Source: Megaustenia siamemsis (Eukaryota; Mollusca; Gastropoda; Stylommatophora; Ariophantidae). Taken from it: a stretch of DNA of 64,000 bases. The stretch is taken from NCBI GenBank assembly GCA_032433765.1, contig JAVIAB010000159.1, positions 3,574,342-3,638,341 of the forward strand, given 5' to 3'. The position numbers were made by a program, and so were the translations under genes. Under the pieces are notes generated by a model. That model ran no database searches, was not told the origin of the DNA, and saw only the letters and a program-made list of their open reading frames with translations. Positions 23,595 through 34,660 of the stretch are shown here, piece after piece (position 1 is the first letter of the stretch; each line of letters begins with the position of its first letter).

Positions 23595-25390
23595 CTTTAT
23601 CTATCTATCTATTGACCTTTCGAGCCGTTGCCAGCCCATAAGGCATAGACTCAGATACTCTTTCTCTTATCTAAATTTTTATTCTAGCAGTTTTCAGTCC
23701 TTTCAAAGATATTTTATCAAATCTTGCCTTTTGTCTCTGTTATGTGCAAGCAACTCTAACTCATTGAGGGAGCTGATTCCTGCTGCTCTAGCCTCTCTGA
23801 TCAATGTTCTTCTCAGTAATTGATCTCTTCCACTGGTTTGTTTTCCATGTATATTCTTTCATCTGTTGCAATTAAGCTTTTCATGACTTTAGTCTTTTCA
23901 TGATTGATCTCAAGCCTAATTTTGCTGGCTATTGATGATAGTTCATTTGTGTTTTCCTGCATCATTTTTATCTGGCTGCTGATAGGGACTATGTCATCAG
24001 CAAAGTCGAGGTCCTCCAAATGGTCTCCATGTATCCATTCAATGCCTTTGTTACCAATGTGGTATTTCTTCATTATGAAGTCCATAACAATTCCAAATAA
24101 CAAGGGTGATAAAATACATCCTTGTTTAACCCCAGTTTCTTTGGAAAACATTCGCTCAGTCCTTCCTCTGTATGAACTGCACATGTGTAACCATCATACA
24201 TGTCTTTGATAATATTTATGATTTTTTATGGTAAGCCATATTGCTTCAGAATTTTCCAGAAAGAATCTCTATGAATGCTGTTGAATGCTTTTTGAAGTTG
24301 ATGAAGTTAAGTACAAAAGGTTTTTGCTTTTCAATGTGTTCCTCTAATATAAGTTGTAAAGTAAAAATGTGGTCAAGGCAGCTTCTCCCTTTTCTAAACC
24401 CAGCCTGTTCTTCACGCATTACTGTATCTATTGAATCCTTTTTTCTATTCATGATGATTTTGCAGAATAACTTTGAGGCAACTGACAAAAGTGTCATGCC
24501 TCTCCAGTTGTTACAATCTCTGAGATTGCCCTTTTTTGGGATCTTAACAATGATTAATTTTTTCAACTTATGAGGTGCGTTCTCTGCTTTCCAAATGATG
24601 TTGAACATTTTCTGGAGGTGCATTAAATTATGGCTATCAATTGCCTTGAGGATCTCAGCTGTTAACTTATCCATGCCAGCAGTCTTATTGTCCATACGCT
24701 TTTAAGGAGGTCTCAATTTCGCTCAAGGCGAAGTCATCTAAATTTATATCTAATTCTGCTGCTGGTGTTTCAGCTTCAAAATCTATTAAATTGTGGGGTA
24801 GTGGACGGTTAAGAATTTCTTTGAAGTGGTCCGCCCAATATGCTTTTATGTCTGCACTTGTTGTTAGCATTGAACCAGATTTGTCTAGAATTGGTGTACT
24901 TTTGTACAGTATAGAGAGTTCTGCTTCCTCTTCCAAATTGTCTATATAAGCTCTTGTATCTCTTCTTGCTGAACTTTTTACTTTGTTGTCTAATTCTATG
25001 TATGTTGCTTTTGCCAGGACCTTTCAAAGATCTGTCGTTACATTAGTCATGGCTCTCTTTGCTTCTTTTCTTTTTTAAAATCTATTTCCATGTAGTGTCT
25101 GAAATCTAGGCTCAGTTTTTCCATTTTCTTCAGTTCACCGCTTGATTCTGCTGCTGTCATTAGTATTTTGCTTTGTGAGTCCCACATTTAATATCTATGT
25201 CTTTTTCATCAAGTGCTGCATAACAATTACCTAGCTCTATATTACACTTTTTCTTTATGGCTTCATCTTTCAGTCTACGACTATCAATATTTTGCTTATA
25301 TTTAGTTGATAACTTGGATAGGTCTGTCTTTAGTTGATCACTTAATGCAGGTTATTATTTCACGACCTGTGTCCAGGTTTGCTCAGTCAC
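23595..25390 (-). pseudogene. LINE with RT core, minus strand, internally deleted
   Basis: Minus-strand frames encode: ANNKCRHKSILGGPLQRNS near 24810; DNKTAGMDKLTAEILKAIDS; KIPKKGNLRDCNNWRGMTLL; EEQAGFRKGRSCLDHIFTLQ; GVKQGCILSPLLFGIVMDFI near 24120; and DLDFADDIVPISSQIKMM near 23985, the FADD catalytic motif. A C-terminal tail (23600-23815) with the ctatctatctattgaccttt end is joined directly to KPVEEIN. About 400 bases present in the relative at 15850-16250 are therefore deleted. Confidence 0.85.
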
Positions 25391-25439
25391 CTTTGGAAGT
25401 CAGTTTACTAAAATAACTGTTACCCATCTCTATGTTCAG

Positions 25440-25516
25440 ATTGTGAGATATGTCAGCTGAAATATGAAGGAAGCTACCCTGAGCATGGACCTCTCATCTA
25501 TATTGATAATGCAGAG
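25440..25516 (+). CDS. PRDM9-like zinc-finger gene, coding exon 3 (zinc knuckle)
   Basis: The exon lies between tatgttcag and gtaagg. With the last base of exon 2 it encodes Y-CEICQLKYEGSYPEHGPL, followed by IYIDNAE, phase 0 at the end. The pattern CxxC...xxHGP with a following hydrophobic strand is that of the zinc knuckle preceding the SET domain in PRDM9/PRDM7/PRDM11 (human PRDM9 has CEMC...AAHGP). The position normally holding the third cysteine is Tyr here, so zinc binding may be weakened. No SET-domain exon was found downstream in the window, and exon 4 joins in phase. Confidence 0.75.
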
Positions 25517-27399
25517 GTAAGGTACACAACTATAGCTAGCAATGCTGGGACAGTCATATATTTATATTAAAATACAGATTATTTATGTTATTTGTAAGTA
25601 TTCTATTGGGTCACATTATTTGTTTAAATTATCACATACAAATTTGAGCTATAGTCATATGTTCATAAACAAAATATAGAATGAGACCATAAGAGAAAAT
25701 TTCCATTGAAACATTTAACTAAATAATATACCAGGGACGTTCTTTTTAACTCAATTTGCTGACCCGGGGGGCTCTCTCTTTTGTATTCGCCGCCTCTCGC
25801 CTTAGCAAGACCCTTTCACACTCTATCACAAGCCATCTTTACCAATGGTGCTTTCGCACGATGAGCAATGACTCGCGGTGCTGCCATATAGTGCGACCGT
25901 GCCCACCAGTGGCGTCGCTCACCTTGATTGTTGCATAACTGAATGCACCAATGCTGAGAACAATGGCCAATGAATCATCTAGTGTAGTCTCCGCATTAGT
26001 GCCTGACAACCTCCCAGCGTTCGCTACTCCTGGTACAGACGATTACAGGTATTACTCTAACAAAACATCAAGGAACAATTCCATAACACAATCCATAATT
26101 TTATTCATCATCGGAAATCATTTCATATTGACAGTGGTAACACCTTTGGGCTGACAATTCCGCCCCTTCCACACAACTTTGGGCTGACAATTCCGCCCCT
26201 TACACACACTGCAACCATGCTGCTACACACTCAATGGTTCTGGCAATCAGGGCTCCCTCCCCTCGCCACTATGGTAACATACAATATGCAGATGATGAGG
26301 GTACACTTCCCCTCGTCAATATGGCAGTTCACTAAGCATTGGACGATTAGGGTACACTTCCCCTCGTCAACATGATAATTCACTGGAGAATCAAACTCCT
26401 GTTCGCCTTGTCCAACCTCCAGGACCCGTGCGAGCGCTTGCGACACTTGTGCTAATTCTGGTGTGCTAGGACACCCCTTAAAGGGAATCTGCCCTTGAAA
26501 TTGACAGGGAATTGCTCCCTCCTTGAATATAACTGTTCGTCGCCCCTGGGCAACTACAATTCATGTGGACTTCCTCTGAAATAAAACTCAGTGCACAATT
26601 ACTTTGTGATCACACTGTACATGTTCTACGACACGTTGCACGAGCCTTTCCTCTCTGAAAAAGACTCATCTCTGAATGCTTAGTATTAGTGGACTACGCC
26701 ACTTTACAATAGCCTTTCCTCTCTGAAAGGACTCCTCTCTAAATACTTAGTGTTAGTGGACTGCGCCACTCTATAGTAATGCGATACCAATAATGCCTTT
26801 ACTCTGTCTCTGCTAGCGAACTCCTAATAGTTCACTCTTTCCTTTGTAACTAACCTCATAGCTATTCACTACTTAGTTAACACTGTCCCTCTTACCGTGA
26901 ATAACTTGTGTGTATTCCATCCTTTACTGAACCACTGAAATTCCACCATGTCTATTCTAGTTTATCACTGAACACTAACTCATAACTTGAGTATACCATT
27001 CCTACTCTATCCTTTTACTGAAACAACTCACACATGATCAACAGTACCAGCTGTAACAAAACTAACACTTAGCTGTCTGCATCTGATCACAACCAGGACT
27101 AATGCTCAGCTGTCTACCTCTCAACTGTCTAACGCTCAACTGTCTAACTCATTCTTTGTCTGACTTAAACCCCTCAATCTCGACTTTGTATTTCTCTTAA
27201 TTCCTGCTTTGCACGACCCGTTCACTGTCATAATTTTCACGTGGGCCTACTGCCTACCTACTTAGAACACTACCCTACTACTTAGAACACTCGCAATTTG
27301 TCACTGCTATCTCCTAGCGTATATTTAACCCCTTCTGCTCTCGCCTACTTTATTGTTACTGCCATTCGCCGGCTTTAATAATCTAAAACTGAATAGCAA
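25517..27399. other. intron 3 with an unclassified segment
   Basis: From about 25741 the sequence becomes CT-rich, with local near-tandem pairs: acacttcccctcgtcaatat twice near 26310-26370, gcctttcctctctgaaa twice near 26645-26720, and ctcaactgtctaac near 27120-27145. No coding domain, inverted or direct terminal repeat was found. It resembles 18788-19740 in style, so both may be non-coding mobile elements; no sequence identity was established. Confidence 0.35.
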
Positions 27400-27800
27400 A
27401 ATGCTATATTTACTCAATCTTCCTGTGTGGTGCTGAGAAAATTGAGACCTTTGAAATGTGAATCTGTAGAAAAATGGGGTGAATTGGGCAAAAGGAAAAT
27501 TAGACAATCATGAAAGTTCTGAATCAGCTGAAAATGGGGGGGGGGGGGATATTGAACACAGATAAACAGAAGGCAACTGAAATTGTTTGGACATGTTGAG
27601 AGACATAACACTCTTCTAAAAATCATCTTAGATGGAAGGGTGCAAAACAAGTGAGGCAGAGGTAGATCAAGACTAAAGTGGACCAATAACATCAAAGAGG
27701 TGGACAGGTGAACCTATGACAATATACACCATCAAGACAAGAGACTGTACAATGGCATTCAGTGGTAGTCAACCTTCACTGTGGAGATGGCACTCAATGA
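27400..27800 (+). mobile_element. RTE-type LINE 3' tail
   Basis: This is broken coding sequence of the C-terminal tail: ...LPVWC*ENXETFEMXIC-like, then KLFGHVERHNTLLKIILDGR near 27590 and GRGRSRLKWTNNIKEVDR. It ends in ccaaccttcactgtggag / gcactcaatga, the 3' end of the 49583-52150 family. An 11-base G run lies near 27538. Confidence 0.7.
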
Positions 27801-28099
27801 AAGAATCTATGTCAGGATTCTCATTACAAATTGATTCTTCTGTATTTCCATTTCCTGTCAAAAGTTTTTTCATGTTAACATTTAATTATTGAACACATTT
27901 CAGAAGTCATTTAATTAGCGTCACTATTATCTTTTTTATGTGCTCTGATCAACTTTCAAAATGTTTTACAAGATAATCAATATGCTGTTTCTAACATGCA
28001 AATCATGTTGCTTGTTCTCTTCTTTCTCTGTTGTAAGTGTCAGACATCAGGTGTTTAGTTCATCAATGTTACATTATCACTGGTTAATATGACCCTCAC

Positions 28100-28540
28100 T
28101 CTAGTTCAATGCCAGTGCTTGATAATTGTGCTGATGGTGATAGCTGGATTCCTTTAGATGGTACATAGCCACTCATGAACTATTGCTAGGGTGCCAATCT
28201 TGCACACATTTTGAGAACTTCTATGAGTAATGTGATGGGCTGATTTAATACATGTCCAACAGTGGGGCCATATCCTTGACAGTGACATGCCACATTTCCT
28301 GTATCATGCTCTCCATGGCTGCAGTGCAGTCTTCCATAACTGCATGATTGCTGCACCAGGGAGATGAGAAGCCTCTACACCAGTGACACCATTCTTGAAC
28401 TTCTCAATCCATTCATACATTTGTGTACAACTCATGCACCTCTTAATGAACTGAATTCTCATTCAATAATGAATCTCTCTAGGTTTCACACTTTTGTTAA
28501 ACAAAAATCTAATAATACTCCACTGCTCACGTTGGGTTCA
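28100..28540 (-). pseudogene. mariner-type transposase N-terminal relic
   Basis: Reading the minus strand across frameshifts from about 28535 downward gives EQWSIIRFLFNKSVKPREIH, then CMSCTQMYEWIEKFKNGV near 28395, and degraded KMCARLAP-like sequence near 28200. This order (EQ...IRFL..KG.KP.EIH, YEWIEKFK.G, VCARWVP) is that of the helix-turn-helix half of mariner transposases and GVQW3-like proteins. The catalytic DDD half was not found, and stops and frameshifts are present. It lies antisense in intron 3. Confidence 0.65.
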
Positions 28541-29158
28541 CATTTTGCAAGTGTCCATCACTTTTTTGAACTGTTGCCCAGGTTTCAATCCATCCACAGG
28601 TGTGTCAATACCACCTATTGGTGGCTCAAGATCATCACTTTTGCATACCAGACACACAATTATATCAAAAGTATTTTTTACCTATGTGGGTTAAACAAAA
28701 GTTAGACCTGAACTACTCAAGCCTACCATACTGGACAAGTGGTTTATATTCTCTGGTGCTATAAGTCCCCCCAGCAGGTCTCAGATATAGGATAATACAA
28801 TAAAGATGGTTTATTATGTGCAATTTTAAATACAACACTTTTGGTTTTCCAATGAATAACCCCTGTACCTCTATTTGGATAGTCTTTTTCTATATTTTTT
28901 ATAAATGAGTATTTTATGTTGTATTGAGTCCAGAATCTTAATATCTGCCATTTTCTCAAACTTTATCTTTTCCTTTGGCTACATTAGCTTTTACAAGTTG
29001 CCAGACTGGATTATGTGTTGTGTATTTGCTTGAGATTGACCACAAAATCCACAAAACATTTACAGCTTCAATATCTAGAGTGTCAAACATTGAAAACCTT
29101 GTGTAGATCAATAAGGCAACCAATAAAATCAATACTGACATCATTTTTATATTCTCAG
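28541..29158. other. intronic sequence, no further feature seen
   Basis: AT-rich sequence between the mariner relic and the acceptor of coding exon 4 (atattctcag). No repeat was recognised. Confidence 0.45.
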
Positions 29159-29233
29159 GCCCCATTGAAAGTGAAAATGGAAGCAAATATCCCTTTCCTT
29201 ATGGATTATTTAAAAAAAGATCCTGTTGATAAT
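29159..29233 (+). CDS. PRDM9-like zinc-finger gene, coding exon 4
   Basis: This short exon runs from an attctcag acceptor to a gtgagt donor. It encodes 25 codons, APLKVKMEANIPFLMDYLKK then DPVDN, with phase 0 at both ends, so it could also be skipped without shifting frame. It carries a fourth sumoylation-type motif (VKME), very like VKME in exon 2. No domain was recognised. Together with flanking exons it forms the linker between the zinc knuckle and the finger array. Confidence 0.7.
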
Positions 29234-29547
29234 GTGAGTATGTTTATTTATTTGTTTGTTAAACCAAACATTTTATACCAGATGTGTATTTGTGTGCTGC
29301 TTTTAAACTCAGTATTGATGGACTCAATATTTGCAGGTATCTATCACAACAAATAAAATAAACCCTATTTGCTATAAACATGGACATACACATAGACATA
29401 TTGATAAATAAGAGATTCATTCTCACACAAAAAAACAGATTCTGTTTAAAAAAATAATGTGCATACATGTAGACATGAATGTTAATTGGTGCAGTCTAAC
29501 ATAAGGAGGAAGATTCTACATTTTGAGACCACATTGTGAAGAAATAA

Positions 29548-29935
29548 AATGCCTACTGGGAACATAACAAATTATAAAGCAGATATCATCATCATCAAGC
29601 TCCATGTCTACTGGGAACATAACAAGTTATAAAGCAGATATCATCATCATCAAGCACCATGTCTACTGGGAACATAACAATTATAAAGCAGATATCATCA
29701 TCATCAAGCACCATGTCTACTGGGAACATAACAAATTATAAAGCAGATATCATCATCATCAAGCACCATGTCTACTGGGAACATAACAAATTATAAAGCA
29801 GATATCATCATCATCAAGCACCATGTCTACTGGGAACATAACAAATTATAAAGCAGATATCATCATCATCAAGCACCATGTCTACTGGGAACATAACAAA
29901 TTATAACGCAGATATCATCATCATCAAGCACATTG
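29548..29935 (+). repeat. 55-bp minisatellite, about 7 copies
   Basis: Units contain catgtctactgggaacataa, then caaattataaagcagatatc and atcatcatcaagcac. The atcatcatcaagcac part is the 3' terminus of an adjacent minus-strand LINE tail that begins at about 29915, so the array seems to have grown from the LINE border plus its target flank. Confidence 0.9.
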
Positions 29936-30330
29936 CCTGCTGGTGTCAGCGATCATGTCTCTCCACAACTTTTGATCTCCACAGTTATTTATAATTTCTG
30001 TTGTTGACATTGTGCCAAGCCATTCTCTTAAACTATTTGGTATCTTTTCCCATTGCTTCCCTCTGTCTCTTCATCACTCATCTTTTCCAGTTGTTGCAAT
30101 ATATTACAGCTGTTCCCTTCTCATTACATAAACAATGATAATTGTTTCTTCTTAATATTGAAAATTAGCTCTCTTATTCTTAATATTATTATATATCTTT
30201 TATATATAATATTCTGTATTATATCTTATATAACATTTGTGTTGAATTCATTGCTCCAGTGATGGCCCTAAGTGCTTGGTTTTGTACTTTATCCAGCTCT
30301 TGCAGTGTGGTGTTTGATGCTGTGCACCAT
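29936..30330 (-). mobile_element. LINE 3' tail, minus strand
   Basis: It starts with tcatcaagcacattgcctgc and tgatcatgtctctccacaac, the 3' end shared with 57310-57760. The body is too degraded for a clean reading on the minus strand, but ccaagccattctcttaaac and the order of landmarks match. It is followed at once by another LINE tail. Confidence 0.6.
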
Positions 30331-30334
30331 GGAG

Positions 30335-30935
30335 ATCATCATCATCATTGAGTGCTGTCTCCGCATCGAAGGTTGGCTACCATTGAGCACCATTCCACTC
30401 TGTCTCTTGCTTTGATGGTGCAGATTGTCATAGGATGACTTGTCCATCTTTTGATGTTACTCATCCATGTTAGTCTTGGTCTACCTCTGCCTCTTTTACT
30501 TTTTTTTAAAATACATTTTCCCTTCCAATATTACTTTTATTAGGCTTTTCTGTCTTTTAACATGCTCCAAAAATTTCATTTGTCTTGTTCTAATTGTGTT
30601 TTGTAGTTCTCTTTTAATTTTTAGTTGCTTTAAAACGTCTTCATTTGTTTTCTGTTCTTTCCATCCAATTCTACCTATTCTTTTATAAATCCACATTTCA
30701 AAGGCTTCAATTTTGTGTTCTGTTTTCTTGTCTAATGTCCATTTTTCTGCACCATACAGGAATATTGAGATGTAGTAACATTTTGCTATTCTTAGTTTTA
30801 GCCCTGGTGTTTTTTGTTTTGATGTTAGTATATTTTTCATGGCATTAAAATTACTTTTTGCCATACCTATTTTTTTGTTTATTTCAGTTTTACATTTTCC
30901 ATCACTGGTTATCGTATGTACCAGGTAGTAGTAAG
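30335..30935 (-). mobile_element. RTE-type LINE 3' fragment, minus strand
   Basis: The left border catcatcatcattgagtgctg is the element tail. The minus strand encodes HTITSDGKCKTEINKKIGMA, KSNFNAMKNILTSKQKTPGL, KLRIAKCYYISIFLYGAEKW and ...GRIGWKEQKTNEDVLKQLKI, matching the C-terminal region of the element at 49583-52150. It lies in intron 4, antisense to the gene. Confidence 0.85.
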
Positions 30936-31057
30936 ACTGCCCCAGAAAGACAATAGTGGAGATCTCTAGTGATGCCATTATATGCCAAAAGGCATGATGA
31001 CAATACACTAAGTAATTTTTTTAGCTACCACATCATCTGGTTTTACATCATCATCAT

Positions 31058-31395
31058 GGTGGCCTTGGTAGCCTAGTTGGGAAAACTATACAACTAGCTA
31101 ACACCATTTGGACAACCTGTGTTTGATTCCTGCTGGAAGTAGTTTGTGAATTGTACTCGTATTTAAAAAAAAAAATAGATAACCATAAAGTCGGCTCAGT
31201 CACTGACAGAAATGGGTACCAATGTTCATACTCTTGGAAGGTTAGGAATGGCACCTCAGTCATGAGTTATGATGCTTGAGGCAACACTATACAGGAGTCT
31301 CCAAACACTTCTTGATAGGTGGTCGAGCGCATATGGGTAATAAACCAGCATGCTAAGACACTGATTCAAGTGTCATACTTTTACTTTGTATCTGG
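31058..31395 (+). mobile_element. tRNA-derived SINE (family 2), diverged copy
   Basis: Same order as 8747-9085: ggccttggtagcctagttgg, gtgtttgattcctgctgg, a poly-A stretch, cagaaatgggtaccaatgtt, then gataggtggtcgagcgcata with gattcaagtgtcatactttt. More substitutions than the other copy suggest greater age. Located in intron 4, about 170 bases before the zinc-finger exon. Confidence 0.75.
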
Positions 31396-31560
31396 TATGT
31401 CATTAATTTAAATTGTTACATAGAAATGATAGTTATAGTCGTACATTTGGAAGCTTTAAATTCAAGAAACAATAATCTGAGAACTGTATGAGTTATGTTC
31501 CACTTCAACATTTGATTGGCTTATGATTTAGTTTAAGTTTTAAATACCTTCTGTTCTCAG

Positions 31561-33249
31561 GAAGGTCAAGGTGAAGGCTGCTATCAAGATACTGGTCTCC
31601 CTGTGGTAAATAATAGTAATCCTGGACAAGAGAAAGAGAAGGTATATCAGTCTCAAGTTTGTGAGGCACATGCTCATGAATATCAGAGTGCGGATCTGAG
31701 AACAGATACTAGAAAAAATAAAGGAGAGAGACCTTACAAATGTGATGTGTGTGGTGTAGATTTTGCTAACAGAAGCAGTTTAGTATATCACAAGAGAAAA
31801 CATACAGGAGAGAAACCTTACAAATGTGATGAGTGTGGTGTCGGTTTTGCTCAAAGTGGAGATCTAAATAAGCACAAGAGAATACATACAGGAGAGAAAC
31901 CTTACAAATGTGATGTGTGTAGTTTAGGTTTTGCTCAAAAAAGAATATTAATTGAACACAAGAGAATACATACAGGAGAGAAACCTTACAAATGTGATGT
32001 GTGTGGTGTAGGTTTTGCTCAAAGTGGAAATCTAATTAAACACAAGAGAATACATACAGGAGAGAAACCTTACAAATGTGATGTGTGTGGTGTAAAATTT
32101 AGTGAAAAAGGCAGTCTAACAAAACATATGAGAAAACATACAGGAGAAACACCTTACAAATGTGATATGTGTGGTGTAGGTTTTGCTCAAAGTGGAGATC
32201 TAAAAAAGCACAAGAGAATACATACAGGAGAGAGACCCTACAAATGTGATGTGTGTGGTGTAGATTTTGTTTGTAACAACAGTCTAAAATATCACAGGAG
32301 AAAACATACAGGAGAGAAACCTTACAAATGTGATATGTGTGGTGTAGGTTTTGCTCAAAGTGGAGATCTAAAAAAGCACAAGAGAATACATACAGGAGAG
32401 AGACCCTACAAATGTGATGTGTGTGGTGTAGATTTTGTTTGTAACAACAGTCTAAAATATCACAGGAGAAAACATACAGGAGAGAAACCTTACAAATGTG
32501 ATGTGTGTGGTGTAGGTTTTGCTCAAAAAAGAATATTAATTGAACACAAGAGAATACATACAGGAGAGAAACCTTACAAATGTGATGTGTGTGGTGTAGG
32601 TTTTGCTCAAAAAAGAATATTAATTGAACACAAGAGAATACATACAGGAGAGAAACCTTACAAATGTGATGTGTGTGGTGTAGGTTTTGCTCAAAGTGGA
32701 AATCTAAATAAACACAAGAGAATACATACAGGAGAGAAACCTTACAAATGTGATGTGTGTGGTGTAGATTTTAGTGAAAAAGGCAGTCTAACAAAACATA
32801 AGAGAAAACATTCAGGAGAAACACCTTACAAATGTGAAGAATGTGGTGTAGGTTTCGCTCAAAGTGGAAATCTAAATAAACACAAGAGAAAACATACAGG
32901 AGAGAAACCTTACAAATGTGATGTGTGTAGTTTAGGTTTTGCTCAAAAAAGAATATTAATTGAACACAAGAGAATACATACAGGAGAGAAACCTTACAAA
33001 TGTGATGTGTGTGGTGTAGGTTTCGCTCAAAGTGGAAATCTAAATAATCACAAGAGAGAACATACAGGGGAGAAACCTTACAAATGTGATGTGTGTAGTT
33101 TAGGTTTTGCTCATAAATGGACATTGGTTGTACGCACAAGAAAGCATACAGGAGAGAGACCTTACAAATGTGATGAGTGTGGTATTGGTTTTACTCAAAA
33201 ATGCCATCTAAAATATCACAAGAGAAAACATGCAGGAGAGAAACTATAA
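31561..33249 (+). CDS. PRDM9-like zinc-finger gene, last exon with 18 C2H2 fingers
   Basis: The exon opens after a tctgttctcag acceptor and reads [20 protein letters not shown] in phase with exon 4, so the real start is exon 1, not a codon inside this exon. A linker of about 60 residues precedes 18 fingers of 28 residues each (first Cys codon at 31741). They have the form C-x2-C-x12-H-x3-H with TGEKPYK linkers. Finger 17 has Arg for the first His (VVRTRKH) and is probably non-binding. Fingers 6+7 and 8+9 are identical pairs, and 10 and 11 are identical. C2H2 arrays of this type bind DNA in the nucleus. The stop (TAA at 33247) falls in the linker after finger 18. The mature protein would be 669 residues. 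Confidence 0.93.
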   Translation, partial: EGQGEGCYQDTGLPVVNNSNPGQEKEKVYQSQVCEAHAHEYQSADLRTDTRKNKGERPYKCDVCGVDFANRSSLVYHKRKHTGEKPYKCDECGVGFAQSGDLNKHKRIHTGEKPYKCDVCSLGFAQKRILIEHKRIHTGEKPYKCDVCGVGFAQSGNLIKHKRIHTGEKPYKCDVCGVKFSEKGSLTKHMRKHTGETPYKCDMCGVGFAQSGDLKKHKRIHTGERPYKCDVCGVDFVCNNSLKYHRRKHTGEKPYKCDMCGVGFAQSGDLKKHKRIHTGERPYKCDVCGVDFVCNNSLKYHRRKHTGEKPYKCDVCGVGFAQKRILIEHKRIHTGEKPYKCDVCGVGFAQKRILIEHKRIHTGEKPYKCDVCGVGFAQSGNLNKHKRIHTGEKPYKCDVCGVDFSEKGSLTKHKRKHSGETPYKCEECGVGFAQSGNLNKHKRKHTGEKPYKCDVCSLGFAQKRILIEHKRIHTGEKPYKCDVCGVGFAQSGNLNNHKREHTGEKPYKCDVCSLGFAHKWTLVVRTRKHTGERPYKCDECGIGFTQKCHLKYHKRKHAGEKL

Positions 33250-33757
33250 AAATGTGATGTGTGTAGTGTAGGATTTTATGTAAGTGGAAATCTAAAATAT
33301 CACAAGAGAAAACATACAGGAGAGAAACTATAAAAATGTGATGTGTGTCGTGTAGGATTTTATGTAAGTGGAAATCTAAAATATCACAAGAAAAAACATA
33401 CAGGAGAGAAACTATAAAAATATGATGTGTGTATTGTAGGATTTTCTGTAAGTGGAAATCTAAAAATACACAAGAGAAAACATACAGGAGAGAGACCTTA
33501 CAAAAGCAATGTGCATGTATTTTGTTAGTAATGACAGTCTAAAATATCACTTGAAAAAACATACAGGAAAGAAACCTTACAATTTTGATGAGTGTAGTGT
33601 AGATTTTGCTAGTAACATCATTCTAATATGTCACAAGAGAACACATACAGGAGTGAATCCTTACACATGTGGTGTAGGTTTTATTCAAAAATACCATCTA
33701 ACATATCACAAGAGTACACATACAGAAGAGAAATCTTACAAATGTGATGTCTTATAG
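33250..33757 (+). pseudogene. zinc-finger units downstream of the stop codon
   Basis: Three further 84-base units follow in the same frame. Two end in the same GEKL-stop linker (TAA at 33331 and 33415), and the third in a normal linker that loses frame near 33505. Another +1 shifted stretch (FVSNDSLKYHLKKHTG, VDFASNIILICHKRTHTG, VGFIQKYHLTYHKSTHTE) ends at 33757. Several finger ligands are missing (for example NFDEC). This is the remnant of a longer array cut off by a stop. The terminal bases match the start of the window. Confidence 0.85.
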
Positions 33758-34343
33758 CTGAAATTTGAGAAAGGGAAAATCTTGAAAGTCAGTTTAAAGA
33801 TGGTATGTTATAGTGTATCTCAGAAGACTAATATCCAATATTAGGAAGAATCAGTCATCATCTTCTGACCAAGCAATGAGAAGGGAACAGTTAGATTGTA
33901 ACACGTGGGGTTATTGAGTGATGAAGAGAGAGAGAGGGAAGTAAATGGAAAAGATACCAGACAGATTCAGAGAATTGCTTGGAAAAAGGTCAGCAACCAA
34001 AGATCTCGTCTACAGTTAAGAAAAGAAGATGGACATATGTCAAACATGTGATGAGAAGGGATAACAAGAGAATTCCAAACCAGACTCTTCTATGGAAAAC
34101 ATCAGGATACAGAAAAAGGGGAATCTCTAATGACACACTAAAATGAACACTTATAAGAGAAGTAATGTTGGCAGGCATAGAGCACTCATTAGATAAGATC
34201 AAACATCTTGCCCAGATAGAGATGGGTGGCAATACAGTACAGGCCCTATGTGACGTCTAATGACACGGGAAGGACCAAGGATGGTAAGGGTTTGCATAGC
34301 AATCTTTCTAGATGTGCAAGCCCTTTTTTTTGTTTCTAAATTT

Positions 34344-34660
34344 GGGGGACTGGTTGGTCTCGAGGCAAGATGCCGGCCTCGAGACAGAGAGATTGTGGGT
34401 TCAAATCCCGCCTACACCCCCGGTTGGAATTTTTATTTATGATTTCTCTGCGGCAACCACCACTGGTCTCAGAAGTGAGGCCGGCTTGAAATGTCAATTA
34501 CTCATCGGTGGAAAAGTATGAGTACCTCCGAAGTCGGAGTTATCTGCCTGTGCGACTAGGGCCCCCTGTGTACACGGCTGCCAGGGAAAAAATGGATTAA
34601 CGCGCAAAATTGAGCTCCTAGTCTGGTAGGGACTTCGACAGAGCTGGCGAATAAAAAAAC
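34344..34660 (+). mobile_element. tRNA-derived SINE (family 1), duplicated copy
   Basis: This is the counterpart of 653-965, with B box gggttcaaatccc at 34397-34409 and body tacctccgaagtcggagtta. It was carried along by the segmental duplication and is not an independent insertion, because the flanks on both sides also match. Confidence 0.75.

Noticed and set aside
28364..28705. 113-codon plus-strand frame as a gene
   Set aside because: It is the antisense of a mariner transposase relic that reads clearly on the minus strand.
25517..29158. A SET-domain exon between the zinc knuckle and the fingers
   Set aside because: I looked for LPxGL, AGxGVxA and NWMRYVN-like strings on the plus strand and saw none. 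The flanking exons already join in phase. Absence by eye is not proof.
32771..33139. Minus-strand 122-codon frame inside the zinc-finger exon
   Set aside because: Antisense shadow of the 84-base finger repeat, with the same repeated pattern (YTHHICKVS).
33509..33757. Separate small zinc-finger gene
   Set aside because: No start context or promoter; several finger ligands are missing; it continues the degenerate finger tail after a frameshift.
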